Virus record (IMG/VR): IMGVR_UViG_3300042465_001918
Span: 1-63,406 of that record
DNA length: 63,406 nt
Source of the DNA: a virus
Strand: one strand, 5' to 3'
Shown here: in pieces, positions 1 to 7,278 of the stretch
Layout of the letters: every line of letters begins with the position of its first letter
How positions within the stretch are numbered: the stretch's first letter is position 1
The notes under the pieces: generated by a model
Databases searched by the model: none
Seen by the model: only the letters and a program-made list of their open reading frames with translations
What the model was told of the DNA's origin: nothing
Program-made: the position numbers and the translations under genes

Positions 1-229
1 TGTGCAGAGTAACCCGCAGGTCGCCCGTCATAAGCGTGGCCAATGGCCTGCACTGCTGTTTAAACATGTCAGAGTAGTTCAGCGCCTTCTCGCTTTTGAT
101 GAGACGGGACACCCCTCCAAACCGCACCAACCTCCGACTGTTGGCTTTTGACGCCGGTTCACCAAAAATAATTTGCACAAGGGCTTGCAATTGTTGCGTA
201 TCATCACTATCATTGAGTTTGTCAGTCAT
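1..229 (-). CDS. rusA: RusA-like Holliday junction resolvase, partial (first copy, C-terminus cut by window edge)
   Basis: This is the N-terminal 76 codons of the gene that is complete at 59094-59537; the window begins inside it. Compared with the complete copy there are three base differences (53 C/T, 78 T/C, 89 C/T, first copy/second copy). Two are synonymous (codons 47 and 59). The one at 78 changes residue 51 from Ser in the complete copy to Asn here. The function is described at the complete copy. Confidence 0.85.
   Translation of the reverse strand, partial: MTDKLNDSDDTQQLQALVQIIFGEPASKANSRRLVRFGGVSRLIKSEKALNYSDMFKQQCRPLATLMTGDLRVTLH
185..213 (+). promoter_or_regulatory. Candidate sigma70 promoter of the plus-strand early operon
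   Basis: TTGCAA (185-190), a 17-nt spacer and TATCAT (208-213) lie just upstream of the nuclease start at 249. The predicted start of transcription is near 220. It sits inside the 5' end of the divergent resolvase gene. The same promoter is present in the second copy at 59493-59521. The call rests on motif match and position only. Confidence 0.5.
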
Positions 230-248
230 AAAAACCTTTGGAGAAAAG

Positions 249-1115
249 ATGCAAGTTACGAACGTTCACAACCTGCCAGAGCCACTTGTGACTCTAGCAC
301 GGAGAGAGTATTACAGCAAGGGGGCTGCTCAGTACAGCGTCACAGAGATCATGTCTCCCCCCAAGATCCGCAGGATGAGAGAGAAATACGATGACCAGAT
401 CGTGACGGATGTCTCCCAGATGCTGTGGTCGCTGCTGGGTTCTGCCCTGCACGTTGTCATGGAGCGCGGAGAGACTTCCGGATGGATCAAGGAGGAGCGT
501 TTGTTCGCGGAGGTGGACGGGGTATCCATCAGCGGCGCAATCGACCTCCAAGAGGAGGGGGAGAGCGGGATCACCATCTATGACTACAAGTTCACATCCG
601 CATGGGCAGTCATGCAAGAGAAAGAGGAGTGGATACAACAGCTAAACATTTACAAGTGGCTGGTCGAGACGGTCAAGCAACGCAAGGTTGTGGGTCTGAA
701 GATCTGCGCCATGGTCAGGGACTACAGCAAGCATGACCTGCGGGAGGCTTACCCAGCCGCCCCCATTTGCATTGTTGACGTGCCCCTGTGGGACAGCGTC
801 AAGACTGAGATGTACATACGGGAGCGTCTGGAGATGCACCGTGAGTCCAAGATGAGAGCGGACTTTGAAGAGGATCTTCAGAACTGCTCCAACGAGGAAC
901 GGTGGATGTCGGAAACGACATTCGCGGTTAAGAGGGAGGGCCGGAAGACTGCCATCCGTGTTTTTAAAACCATAGAAGAGGCCACCGAACTGGCTGAGAA
1001 GGAAAAAGGATATGTTGAAACAAGACTCGGAGAACCAAAGCGCTGTACTGGAGACTTCTGCGGGGTATCTCAGTGGTGCGCTCAATACCAAGGAGAGCGC
1101 AGTGCTGACGAATGA
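249..1115 (+). CDS. Cas4/RecB-like PD-(D/E)XK exonuclease
   Basis: A 288-residue protein. The nuclease core is visible as His68, then Asp99 in GAIDL, then the D-Y-K triad at 112-114 (IYDYKF), the usual D...(D/E)xK pattern of RecB/Cas4-type nucleases. Three cysteines near the C-terminus (about 266, 271 and 277, ending FCGVSQWC) fit a Cas4-like metal-cluster or zinc motif. ATG 249 was chosen because GGAG precedes it; the frame is open to 96, but that part overlaps the divergent resolvase. It is first in an operon with an annealing protein and an SSB-tail protein, so end resection for recombination is the likely role. It is not near any CRISPR array, so an adaptation role is not supported. Confidence 0.8.
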   Translation: MQVTNVHNLPEPLVTLARREYYSKGAAQYSVTEIMSPPKIRRMREKYDDQIVTDVSQMLWSLLGSALHVVMERGETSGWIKEERLFAEVDGVSISGAIDLQEEGESGITIYDYKFTSAWAVMQEKEEWIQQLNIYKWLVETVKQRKVVGLKICAMVRDYSKHDLREAYPAAPICIVDVPLWDSVKTEMYIRERLEMHRESKMRADFEEDLQNCSNEERWMSETTFAVKREGRKTAIRVFKTIEEATELAEKEKGYVETRLGEPKRCTGDFCGVSQWCAQYQGERSADE

Positions 1116-1368
1116 CTTTCGTGGCGGACGCTACATGATTTTTAAAACAAGCGATGACGTATTGATGGGAGAGGTGCTTGCCATCTCCGACACCTACGTT
1201 CGCTTTCACCCTTGGTCTTTTTTGGAGGGCTGCTTGGATTTAGATCAAGAGAAGTTGCTCCAACTTGCAGACATCAAGGCGTTCCACGCCTTTAAAGATG
1301 TTGTGGATATGGACCACTACTGCGCCACACATTACTGGAACAAGGAGATTTCAAATGATACCAAATGA
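1102..1368 (+). CDS. Hypothetical protein, 88 aa, GTG start
   Basis: I do not recognise this family. GTG 1102 is preceded by AAGGAG at 1090-1095 with 6-nt spacing; ATG 1135 is an alternative in the same frame. It overlaps the nuclease gene by 14 bp and the next gene by 14 bp, so it is translationally packed between the nuclease and the annealing protein. The protein is acidic with aromatic residues (RFHPWSF, HYCATHYW) and has no membrane segment. Confidence 0.65.
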   Translation: MLTNDFRGGRYMIFKTSDDVLMGEVLAISDTYVRFHPWSFLEGCLDLDQEKLLQLADIKAFHAFKDVVDMDHYCATHYWNKEISNDTK

Positions 1369-2023
1369 CCTGCTGAAGATCAACGTCAACGACCACACGG
1401 AGAAAAAGAATGGTCTGACCTACCTGTCATGGGCATGGGCGTGGGCGGAGGCACTGAAGGCTGACCCCACCGCAACCTTCGAGGTCAAGACGTTCAAGTA
1501 TGACGCCTACACCGATTTGCCATTTATGGCGATGAATGGGACTGCAATGGTCTGGGTCACAGTCACAGTGTTCGGTAAGCCGATAACGTGCTTCCTTCCT
1601 GTGATGGATCACCGGAACAAGCCCATCCTGAACCCTGATTCGTTTCAGGTCAACACTGCGCTTATGCGCTGCATGGTTAAGGGTCTTGCTCTGCACGGAC
1701 TGGGTCTTTACATCTATGCGGGTGAGGACCTGCCGGATGATGGTCAGTCAGTTCAGGCAGAACCTGTGGTTGTCAAGGTTGTGACACCCACTGCCACGGC
1801 TGATCTTGAGGTCAACACTGGCAACGCAGATGCGAATGCCGAGTTGTTTGCCGAGGGAATGATGACATACACGAACCATTGCACAGACGTCAAAGGTTTA
1901 AACAGTTACTGGAAGTCGAATCAAACACAACTTGATTCACTCAAGGTAAGCCGCCCTGATCTTTACGATCAGATTCGCAACCGCTTCGCAGAAATCAAGA
2001 AGCAATTATCGGAGAGCAAGTAA
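1355..2023 (+). CDS. Single-strand annealing protein (DUF1071/Sak-like)
   Basis: 222 residues. The N-terminal pattern NGLTYLSWAWAWAEALK, followed by FMAMNGTAMVWVTVTV and a conserved NTALMRCMVKGLALHGLGLYIYAGEDL stretch (cited in pieces: NTALMRCMVKG, then LALHGLGLYIYAGEDLP), is typical of the DUF1071 phage annealing/recombination proteins. It should bind ssDNA and anneal complementary strands. ATG 1355 follows AAGGAG. It sits between a Cas4-like nuclease and an SSB-tailed protein, the classic exonuclease-annealase-SSB grouping. A GTTTAAAC site at 1896 encodes Gly-Leu-Asn using TTA for Leu. Confidence 0.8.
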   Translation: MIPNDLLKINVNDHTEKKNGLTYLSWAWAWAEALKADPTATFEVKTFKYDAYTDLPFMAMNGTAMVWVTVTVFGKPITCFLPVMDHRNKPILNPDSFQVNTALMRCMVKGLALHGLGLYIYAGEDLPDDGQSVQAEPVVVKVVTPTATADLEVNTGNADANAELFAEGMMTYTNHCTDVKGLNSYWKSNQTQLDSLKVSRPDLYDQIRNRFAEIKKQLSESK

Positions 2024-2343
2024 TGCCATATCAACCCAAAGCACCTGAGTACAAGGCGTACCCCGACAGTGGTTCGCTACGCGCCTCGACCAGCAAGAAG
2101 GGGCCAAAATCCCCCGACTACTGGGGCAACATTGCCATCAATCTGAAGGACATGACCAACATCAAAACAGAGGATGGCCTGACTGTTGTCAAGCTCTCTG
2201 GCTGGAAGAAAGTTGGCAAGGATGGCAAGACCTATCTGTCAATTGCCGTTGACCGCTTTTTGCCAAAGCAAGAGGGCGAAACCTATAGCCGCCAACCAAT
2301 CCGCCAAGAGGATGACTTTGGCGATCAAGATATTCCATTTTAA
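2023..2343 (+). CDS. Putative ssDNA-binding protein with SSB-like acidic tail
   Basis: 106 residues starting at TAATG coupled to the annealing gene. The C-terminus reads QEDDFGDQDIPF, closely matching the acidic DDDIPF tip by which bacterial SSB recruits repair proteins. The middle (NIAINLKDMTNI...VVKLSGWKKVGKDGKTYLSI) looks like a compact beta-rich domain, but it is shorter than a standard OB-fold SSB. Role inferred from the tail and neighbours: coating ssDNA or recruiting host SSB partners during replication or annealing. Confidence 0.65.
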   Translation: MPYQPKAPEYKAYPDSGSLRASTSKKGPKSPDYWGNIAINLKDMTNIKTEDGLTVVKLSGWKKVGKDGKTYLSIAVDRFLPKQEGETYSRQPIRQEDDFGDQDIPF

Positions 2344-2353
2344 GGAGAGCGAT

Positions 2354-2683
2354 ATGTCAGCTAAACAACTCATCAAAGATTACATGGCGGCGAACCCCAA
2401 AGCCAAGCCCAAAGAGATTGCACTTGCTTGCAAATGCTCTGTCCACACGGTCTATAACTTTCGGGCCTCGTTGAAAACAAAAGCCGCATCGTCCCCCCGC
2501 AGTGATGCCAAGCTTTTGGCTGAACGCGAAAGGGAGATCAAAGGCTTTGTGGACACAACAAACCTGCTTTTGCACAAAATTGAAAAGCTGATGGATGAAA
2601 ACCAACTGTACGCGAGCCGCGAAACAAAGCTGATGGGCGTCATTGATTACCTTGAGTCTAAAGTCGATGGCCTTGCAGTTTGA
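2354..2683 (+). CDS. Small helix-turn-helix protein with coiled coil
   Basis: 109 residues from ATG 2354 (AAGGAGAG just upstream). Residues about 1-40 form a helix-turn-helix-like unit (KPKEIALACKCSVHTVYNFRASLK). Residues about 50-105 are a charged helix likely to form a coiled coil (AEREREIKGF...LHKIEKLMDENQLY). It may be an early transcription regulator or a DNA-bound accessory factor. No specific family is assigned. Confidence 0.6.
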   Translation: MSAKQLIKDYMAANPKAKPKEIALACKCSVHTVYNFRASLKTKAASSPRSDAKLLAEREREIKGFVDTTNLLLHKIEKLMDENQLYASRETKLMGVIDYLESKVDGLAV

Positions 2684-3050
2684 AGCAAGAAAGGTAGCGC
2701 TCAAGCAAGACCGAACAGGTTTTGTCTTGACGCTGGCGATCCACCCTGACGAATGCCCAGAAGAGATTCTGCGTGACTTCGTTGGGGCGCGATACGGTTG
2801 TGCGCTGGTGCGGATTCAAGATGACGAGTCTGCTACCCCGTACAGCAACAGGGTTCAGAAAGCCGCAATGCTTTGCAAAGATTCCAAGTTTCAAGATTAC
2901 TTAGGCGTAGACAACGAAGACTTTGCTGCGGAGGTGTTGTGTAAACACTGCGGCATAGAAAGCCGGACCGAGTTGCACGGCAACGCTAAGGCGCAGCAAG
3001 TATTTGATGCTCTGATCGATAGATTTAACGACCAAGAAGTTCCGTTTTAA
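2667..3050 (+). CDS. Hypothetical recombination-associated protein with acidic PF-terminal tail
   Basis: 127 residues from ATG 2667, overlapping the previous gene by 17 bp. ATG 2643 in the same frame would add eight residues but has no better ribosome site. The family is not recognised, although the organisation (beta-strand-rich N-terminus LQFEARKVALK...FVLTLAIHPDECPEEI) resembles small phage replication accessory proteins. The last residues, NDQEVPF, echo the DQDIPF tail two genes upstream and may bind the same partner. Confidence 0.65.
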   Translation: MALQFEARKVALKQDRTGFVLTLAIHPDECPEEILRDFVGARYGCALVRIQDDESATPYSNRVQKAAMLCKDSKFQDYLGVDNEDFAAEVLCKHCGIESRTELHGNAKAQQVFDALIDRFNDQEVPF

Positions 3051-3059
3051 GGATGCACC

Positions 3060-3377
3060 ATGGCATTTTCAGTTAATTACAAACCCTTTATGACCTATCT
3101 TGAGCCGGACGATATTGTGCGGTTGAAGAGGTTCTCCAAGGCCCAGAAGATACCAATGACGCAGATCATTCGAGAAGGGCTTTCTGCGCGGCTGTCATCT
3201 GGCGATGCCTACACCAACGGCTTCAACGATGGTCTTTTGAAGGCCATCAAAGTTGTAAACGGTATTGAGGCGGCTGGGATGAGATTCCCATCCGGCCTTT
3301 CATTTGCCGAACTCTCCGAGCAAGAGGTCTCTAAAAACTTTATTCGGGGGGATCATGAACCTGACCGGAAATCGTAA
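3060..3377 (+). CDS. Ribbon-helix-helix-type DNA-binding protein (putative)
   Basis: 105 residues. The N-terminal third (MTYLEPDDIVRLKRFSKAQ then KIPMTQIIREGLSARL) has the short strand followed by two helices of ribbon-helix-helix repressors (Arc/CopG style). The rest is not recognised. Its last 23 bp overlap the next small zinc-finger gene. Likely a transcription regulator in the early operon. Confidence 0.55.
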   Translation: MAFSVNYKPFMTYLEPDDIVRLKRFSKAQKIPMTQIIREGLSARLSSGDAYTNGFNDGLLKAIKVVNGIEAAGMRFPSGLSFAELSEQEVSKNFIRGDHEPDRKS

Positions 3378-3564
3378 CCAGTGTCAAGCGTGTAAACAGT
3401 ACTTCAACAGTAATGCTGCGTTTGACAAGCATCGGGTTGGTGGGCACGGCGTTGATCGCCGTTGCAGAACCACTGATGAGATGACGGCCAAAGGCATGCT
3501 TATTAACCACGCAGGTTTTTGGGTCACCAAAGCATATGACGTAGTCAGAGAGGAGTCAGAATGA
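3355..3564 (+). CDS. Small zinc-finger protein (FDXHR-type)
   Basis: 69 residues. CQACKQYF, then FDKHRVGGHG, then a Cys at RRC forms a C-x2-C...H...H/C arrangement, the pattern of small phage FDXHR zinc fingers. ATG 3355 follows GGGGG and lies inside the end of the preceding gene. It may bind nucleic acid or protein. It overlaps the next gene by ATGA. Confidence 0.65.
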   Translation: MNLTGNRNQCQACKQYFNSNAAFDKHRVGGHGVDRRCRTTDEMTAKGMLINHAGFWVTKAYDVVREESE

Positions 3565-3902
3565 AAAAGTTATCTCAAGCTGAGTTGTTCAGTGTCTTTG
3601 GGTCTGATCCCAAAACCCTTGTCCGCAGCAACGACCCTGACACGAGTCATGCAGCAGCAAAGACTGTTGACACTAGCCAACTAGAGTTAATGGTTTATGA
3701 GGTCATTAGCAAATACCCAAATGGCTGCATTGCTGATGATGTCCAGCAAGAACTTGCACACTTACGCAGCAATACCATCACGCCAAGGTTTGCGCCTCTA
3801 ATTCGTAAAGGTTTCATAGAGGATACGGGTGAGCGCCGCAGGGCGTCATCTGGACGATCACAGCGCGTGATGAGAAAAATAGAAAAGACAACACAGGAGT
3901 AA
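3561..3902 (+). CDS. Winged-helix-like small phage protein
   Basis: 113 residues. The segment RSNDPDTSHAAAKTVDTSQL followed by LMVYEVISKYPNGCIADDVQ is characteristic of a widespread phage family whose C-terminal half looks like a winged helix (helix, helix, then the basic wing GERRRASSGRSQRVMRK). A DNA-binding regulator is plausible. It starts at ATGA overlapping the zinc-finger gene. Confidence 0.6.
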   Translation: MKKLSQAELFSVFGSDPKTLVRSNDPDTSHAAAKTVDTSQLELMVYEVISKYPNGCIADDVQQELAHLRSNTITPRFAPLIRKGFIEDTGERRRASSGRSQRVMRKIEKTTQE

Positions 3903-3906
3903 CGCT

Positions 3907-4113
3907 ATGTGGAGATATTTATGGACAGAGTTGAGGCTGATGCTAAAAACTGTAACTCCGGCACAGGCTGTCACGCATGAGCTGATGCACGCCGAGCATG
4001 AATTGTTGAAAGCTGAATCGGGGGTCGAGTACGCACAGGCGCTGGTGACTTACAACAAGCAACGAGTCAAGCGCTTGAAGGCGTACTTGGGCAAGACTGA
4101 GGAGGTGGCATGA
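3907..4113 (+). CDS. Hypothetical small helical protein, 68 aa
   Basis: It is mostly one long charged helix (AQAVTHELMHAEHELLKAES, then VEYAQALVTYNKQRVKRLKA), typical of small phage coiled-coil proteins. It contains HELMH, but the protein is far too short for a metallopeptidase and the motif falls inside a heptad-like helix. GAGT precedes the start. The unit repeat ends inside the second copy of this gene. Confidence 0.6.
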   Translation: MWRYLWTELRLMLKTVTPAQAVTHELMHAEHELLKAESGVEYAQALVTYNKQRVKRLKAYLGKTEEVA

Positions 4114-4529
4114 GCATCAATCAAGGGCTGATGACATCCGCAACAGACCAGTGGGCGACTCCACAAGATTTTTTTGACCATCAAAACGCTTTACACGGGC
4201 CGTTTGATGTTGATGTGTGCGCTGATGCAACAAACGCCAAGTGTGCCGTGTATTTTGACAAAGACGCTGATGGCCTTAAACAGACTTGGGCTGGCAAGTG
4301 TTGGATGAATCCACCTTATGGCCGAGACATTGGCAAGTGGATGAAAAAAGCGCATGAGTCTGAGGCGACTGTGGTTTGCCTTGTGCCAGCAAGAACAGAC
4401 ACCAAGTGGTGGCACGACTACGCAATGAAGGGGGAAATCACATTTATCAAAGGCCGATTAAAGTTTGGTAGCGCCGTAAACAGCGCACCCTTTCCATCAG
4501 CGGTTGTAGTTTTTAGGGGTACGAAATGA
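4110..4529 (+). CDS. Phage N6-adenine DNA methyltransferase (Dam-like)
   Basis: 139 residues, matching the short phage Dam family. It begins with the conserved WATPQDFFDHQNALHGPFDV block, then DVCADATNAKC, and has the catalytic NPPY at 67-70 (CWMNPPYG). It would transfer a methyl group from S-adenosylmethionine to adenine N6, usually within a short palindrome, protecting phage DNA from restriction or marking it. It starts at ATGA overlapping the preceding gene. The target site cannot be read from sequence. It is the only DNA methyltransferase I find here, which matters for the adenine-rich GTTTAAAC palindrome described below. Confidence 0.85.
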   Translation: MSINQGLMTSATDQWATPQDFFDHQNALHGPFDVDVCADATNAKCAVYFDKDADGLKQTWAGKCWMNPPYGRDIGKWMKKAHESEATVVCLVPARTDTKWWHDYAMKGEITFIKGRLKFGSAVNSAPFPSAVVVFRGTK

Positions 4530-4789
4530 CCAAGATGTGCGACACGGGGTATCGTGAATGCCCACGCCAGCCGACTTGCGGCATGGACTGCCACTTCACC
4601 ACGGCGGGGCTTGAGCCAGAGACGCGCAAGGTCAAGCCGTATCTGTCAGTGCCTGATGACATAGACCCAGTGCCGGAAACATGGCACAGGATTGGAGCGT
4701 TCATGCTTTGGTCTATTTTTACAGTGCTGGCAATAATCTGCCTTGGGCTGTTCTTTACTGGCGTTTGGATTTGGAGTCTGCTGATATGA
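4526..4789 (+). CDS. Small single-pass membrane protein
   Basis: 87 residues. The N-terminal half is Cys-rich (CDTGYRECPRQPTCGMDCHF). One hydrophobic segment at about 57-82 (FMLWSIFTVLAIICLGLFF, then TGVWIW) ends the protein, giving an N-out/C-short single-pass layout or a C-tail anchor. Function unknown. It overlaps the methyltransferase stop by ATGA. Confidence 0.65.
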   Translation: MTKMCDTGYRECPRQPTCGMDCHFTTAGLEPETRKVKPYLSVPDDIDPVPETWHRIGAFMLWSIFTVLAIICLGLFFTGVWIWSLLI

Positions 4790-5106
4790 ATACGAACAAA
4801 TTCCCCGAAGACATCGGGCCGTATACGACAGGGGTGTGGAGATGCAGAGAAAACCACAAAGGTGAGTTTTTCATTAGTAGTCAATCGTTTGGGTTTGCAC
4901 CGATAGCAAAGGTCAAAGGCGACAAGCGTTCGACGCTGAAAGACGCCAAGGCAAACGCACATTTGATCTCCGCCGCGCCTGAGCTACTGACTGCGCTGTA
5001 CGCCATGATGAACAGTTGTTTCGACCCAGCCTTGACCGAGGGCGCAGCGTATGAAGCGTTTGATTTAGCGCGTGATGCAATTGCCAAAGCGGAGGGCTTC
5101 AAATGA
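4786..5106 (+). CDS. Conserved phage hypothetical protein (ISAAPELL family)
   Basis: 106 residues from ATG 4786 (TGATATGAA overlap with the preceding stop). It carries the widely seen phage pattern KANAHLISAAPELLTALYA followed by a C-terminal helix ending ARDAIAKAEGF. Many phages have one such gene in early operons. No function is established that I know of. Confidence 0.65.
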   Translation: MNTNKFPEDIGPYTTGVWRCRENHKGEFFISSQSFGFAPIAKVKGDKRSTLKDAKANAHLISAAPELLTALYAMMNSCFDPALTEGAAYEAFDLARDAIAKAEGFK

Positions 5107-5429
5107 AAATAAGCAACAGCACAGGAAAGAGCAAAGACTTCTACAACAGGGGCAAGGCAATGTTTGACCAAATACCGCCCGTTACCCAAGCCGTTACTCA
5201 GATTCCTCAAAAGCATTCCTCAAAACGCATGACGGTATTTGAATTGATTGAGGCCAATGGCCTGACGCTGCATGGTGACATCGAGCACTTTGCCGAGCTT
5301 GTCCGTGCTGATGAGCGTGAGGCCATACTTGCGATTGAGGCTAGTTCTGCGTTTAACCGCATGTATGGCGAGTTTTGCCCAAAAGCTAAAGATCTTGCCG
5401 ATGCCATCCGAGCAAGGGGACAAGCATGA
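5103..5429 (+). CDS. Hypothetical protein, 108 aa
   Basis: Not recognised. The C-terminal 65 residues look like a helical bundle (MTVFELIEANGLTLHGDIEH, then FAELVRADEREAILAIEASS). It is translationally coupled on both sides by 4-bp overlaps. Confidence 0.6.
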   Translation: MKISNSTGKSKDFYNRGKAMFDQIPPVTQAVTQIPQKHSSKRMTVFELIEANGLTLHGDIEHFAELVRADEREAILAIEASSAFNRMYGEFCPKAKDLADAIRARGQA

Positions 5430-5662
5430 CTGAAGAAGATGAAGAATTCCAGCGCCTTGAGCGCGAAGCCAAGATGCGAGCCTTGGAGGACGATGACGAT
5501 GACACACAGGTCTACAAGAAGCCGTGGGTAGACCTGACTGAAACGCAAATACAAAACATTTACTACAAGGTTGTGGACGAACACCGAGGTGCCGCAATGC
5601 CTTACGGGCAAGTGCTGTTTGGACGGGCGGTGCAAGCTAGGTTGAAGGAGTTGAACACATGA
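5426..5662 (+). CDS. Hypothetical acidic protein, 78 aa
   Basis: Not recognised. The N-terminus is strongly acidic (EEDEEFQRLEREAKMRALED followed by DDDDT). The second half (TQIQNIYYKVVDEHRGAAMP then YGQVLFGRAVQARLKELN) resembles a short conserved phage domain. Overlaps both neighbours by 4 bp. Confidence 0.6.
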   Translation: MTEEDEEFQRLEREAKMRALEDDDDDTQVYKKPWVDLTETQIQNIYYKVVDEHRGAAMPYGQVLFGRAVQARLKELNT

Positions 5663-5817
5663 CCAAGTTTGGAGACGCACCGATAAAGATGGAAGGCGGC
5701 ATTGCTGACCCTGATGAATTTACGTGGGAGTGCAACTGCAAAGCATGCAAGGTCAAGTATCAAAAGTGGAAAGCGGCGTTTGATGCTCAACAAAAACAAC
5801 TCAAGGAGGGATCATGA
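5659..5817 (+). CDS. Small Cys-rich protein, 52 aa
   Basis: Found by reading between the flanking genes: ATG 5659 overlaps the preceding stop (ACATGA) and its own stop overlaps the next start (TCATGA), so it completes the run of 4-bp overlaps. It contains ECNCKACKVKYQKWKAAF, a C-x-C-x2-C cluster that could bind zinc. The unbroken overlap pattern is the main evidence that it is real. Confidence 0.7.
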   Translation: MTKFGDAPIKMEGGIADPDEFTWECNCKACKVKYQKWKAAFDAQQKQLKEGS

Positions 5818-6182
5818 TACGAGCACCGAACGGCAAGCCCATACTCAACGAGCCGGACGCTGAAGGGTTGTACACCTGTCAGTACACGGGGCTTAGAGTG
5901 TCGCGGGAAGAGGCCATCTTCTTGGGGGCATGCGTACCACAGGTCAACGGTACATACGTGTGCCACCCGACTGCACTGCCATTCTTTAAGAAGTCCAAGC
6001 GCAATTTTGACGAGAGCGAGGCAAACTGCAATACCTGCAAGCATCTTGTCCGCGTGAAGCACGAGCCAAGAAAAGATGGGATGCTACAGGGCGAGTGCAA
6101 AACGATGCCCAAGCTGCTGTTCCACCCCGATGACTTTATGGGGATGAATTGCTACGAACAAAGACCGGAGAAGAACACATGA
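5814..6182 (+). CDS. Cysteine-rich hypothetical protein, 122 aa
   Basis: Contains about seven cysteines, including CNTCKHLVRVKHEP, then GECKTMPK, and FMGMNCYEQ, a layout seen in small phage proteins with one or two zinc-binding knuckles. No catalytic motif is visible. GGAGG precedes ATG 5814, a strong ribosome site. Confidence 0.65.
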   Translation: MIRAPNGKPILNEPDAEGLYTCQYTGLRVSREEAIFLGACVPQVNGTYVCHPTALPFFKKSKRNFDESEANCNTCKHLVRVKHEPRKDGMLQGECKTMPKLLFHPDDFMGMNCYEQRPEKNT

Positions 6183-6361
6183 CCAGACCAACAACCGCAC
6201 ATGAATGGTGGCTGCAAGAGCGTGAGAACCAGCTTTATCTTGCCAAACTTTTCTATGACCGCTTTGAGAACAAGTCCGCAACCATGTGGCACTGCCTATT
6301 TGCATGGGCAACACCTGACATCTGGCGTGACCCCGAGTACATAACCAAGGAGAAGACATGA
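6179..6361 (+). CDS. Hypothetical small protein, 60 aa
   Basis: Aromatic-rich (HEWWLQERENQLYLAKLFYD then MWHCLFAWATPDIW). Not recognised. ATG 6179 overlaps the preceding stop; the open frame runs back to 6149, but the internal start keeps the 4-bp overlap pattern. Confidence 0.6.
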   Translation: MTRPTTAHEWWLQERENQLYLAKLFYDRFENKSATMWHCLFAWATPDIWRDPEYITKEKT

Positions 6362-7002
6362 GCTACATCGTTGCATCACTGCCTCCCATCAAATGCTTTG
6401 TCAGGCGGGAATTTTTGTACAACTTTGAAAAAGGTTTCGGCGAGTTAGAGCCAGCCATCTGGGTTAGCCTAAAAGCCTTGCGAGGCCAAGTGTTCCGCAT
6501 TGAGTCGCTGTTGCCGAACTACGGCGCTTTGTACGACAAGCTGCCGATTCATGCTTACGTTTGGATGGATGATTTTTACAAGGGGTCGGTTGACCTCCCC
6601 ATCGACGTTTTGCAATTGTGGGACTGCATGGGCTATCGGTTTACCATTGTGGAAAAGATTGGCCTACGCAATCTGGGCGTCAAGTTCTTGGGCAAGGACA
6701 AGCAGTGGCACTTCGGGCGCTATCTGTTTACGGTGGACTTCTGCGCTGATGAGATGGCGCTGGACACGGGCTTCTCTGAACAGGCCGAGGAGCACAAGTC
6801 GTTCAACTGGATTGCGCTGGACAACGGACAGTTTGCTTGCCAGCCAAACAATCGGTGTCTTTGGTATGACCAAAGCCTGATCCCAGCCGAGACAAAGTTC
6901 CCAGACTTCCAAGCGTCTAGGTTTTTCTACACCGTTGACGGTACGCGCAAATGGTCCGCTGGCGATGATTGGTTCTACGATATTCAGGAGAAGAACACAT
7001 GA
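6358..7002 (+). CDS. Conserved phage hypothetical protein, 214 aa
   Basis: The longest unassigned gene in the early operon. It is rich in aromatic residues and appears beta-rich (IHAYVWMDDFYKGSVDLPID). The opening, MSYIVASLPPIKCFVRREFL, and the WYDQSLIPAETKFPDF segment resemble a conserved phage family without a known role to my knowledge. No metal or nucleotide motif is visible. Confidence 0.6.
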   Translation: MSYIVASLPPIKCFVRREFLYNFEKGFGELEPAIWVSLKALRGQVFRIESLLPNYGALYDKLPIHAYVWMDDFYKGSVDLPIDVLQLWDCMGYRFTIVEKIGLRNLGVKFLGKDKQWHFGRYLFTVDFCADEMALDTGFSEQAEEHKSFNWIALDNGQFACQPNNRCLWYDQSLIPAETKFPDFQASRFFYTVDGTRKWSAGDDWFYDIQEKNT

Positions 7003-7088
7003 CAATACAAATTGCAGCCGACAACGAGGTTTTTTACGGATTGCCTCACGAGTCGGCAAGTGCGCTAAACGCGAGCGGCAATGCGTGA
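6999..7088 (+). CDS. Possible micro-ORF, 29 aa
   Basis: ATG 6999 overlaps the preceding stop (ACATGA) as elsewhere in this operon, and the frame closes at TGA 7086-7088. The peptide (MTIQIAADNEVFYGLP...) has no recognised family. The overlap pattern is its only support; it may serve for coupling to the following gene. Confidence 0.4.
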   Translation: MTIQIAADNEVFYGLPHESASALNASGNA

Positions 7089-7107
7089 CTGATGGAGAGA
7101 CATCACC

Positions 7108-7278
7108 TTGAACTGCCCTACCTGTAATGCATGGACATCAGTCGATCAAACAAAGAACACGGGTGGCTTTGTAGAGCGTAGACGCAGATGCGCCAACAAC
7201 CACACGTTTACAACTGAGGAGAGGGCTGTACCGGACAAGAAGCGTGGTCGCCCCGTTAAAACTAAGGAGATCAAATGA
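7108..7278 (+). CDS. NrdR-like zinc-ribbon protein, likely TTG start
   Basis: 56 residues: LNCPTCNAWTSVDQTK, then GGFVERRRRCANNHTFTTEE, then a basic tail KKRGRPVKTKE. This is the zinc-ribbon of NrdR-type regulators (CPxC...RRRRC..H.FTT.E) without the ATP-cone, as found in small phage proteins. TTG 7108 follows TGGAGAG. An ATG at 7081 lies in the same frame, but a TGA at 7090-7092 interrupts it after three codons. The gene ends in ATGA overlap with the next start, which supports the frame. Confidence 0.6.
   Translation: MNCPTCNAWTSVDQTKNTGGFVERRRRCANNHTFTTEERAVPDKKRGRPVKTKEIK

Noticed and set aside
249-1115. CRISPR-adaptation role for the Cas4-like nuclease
   Set aside because: No cas1, cas2 or repeat array is present; the neighbours are recombination genes.
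1-4098. True 4.1-kb terminal direct repeats of the virion DNA
   Set aside because: Not excluded, but mismatches only at the contig edge and the arbitrary end inside two genes fit an assembly closure overlap better.
3907-4113. HELMH in the 68-aa protein as a metallopeptidase site
   Set aside because: The protein is one long helix and far too short for the fold; the motif is likely coincidental.
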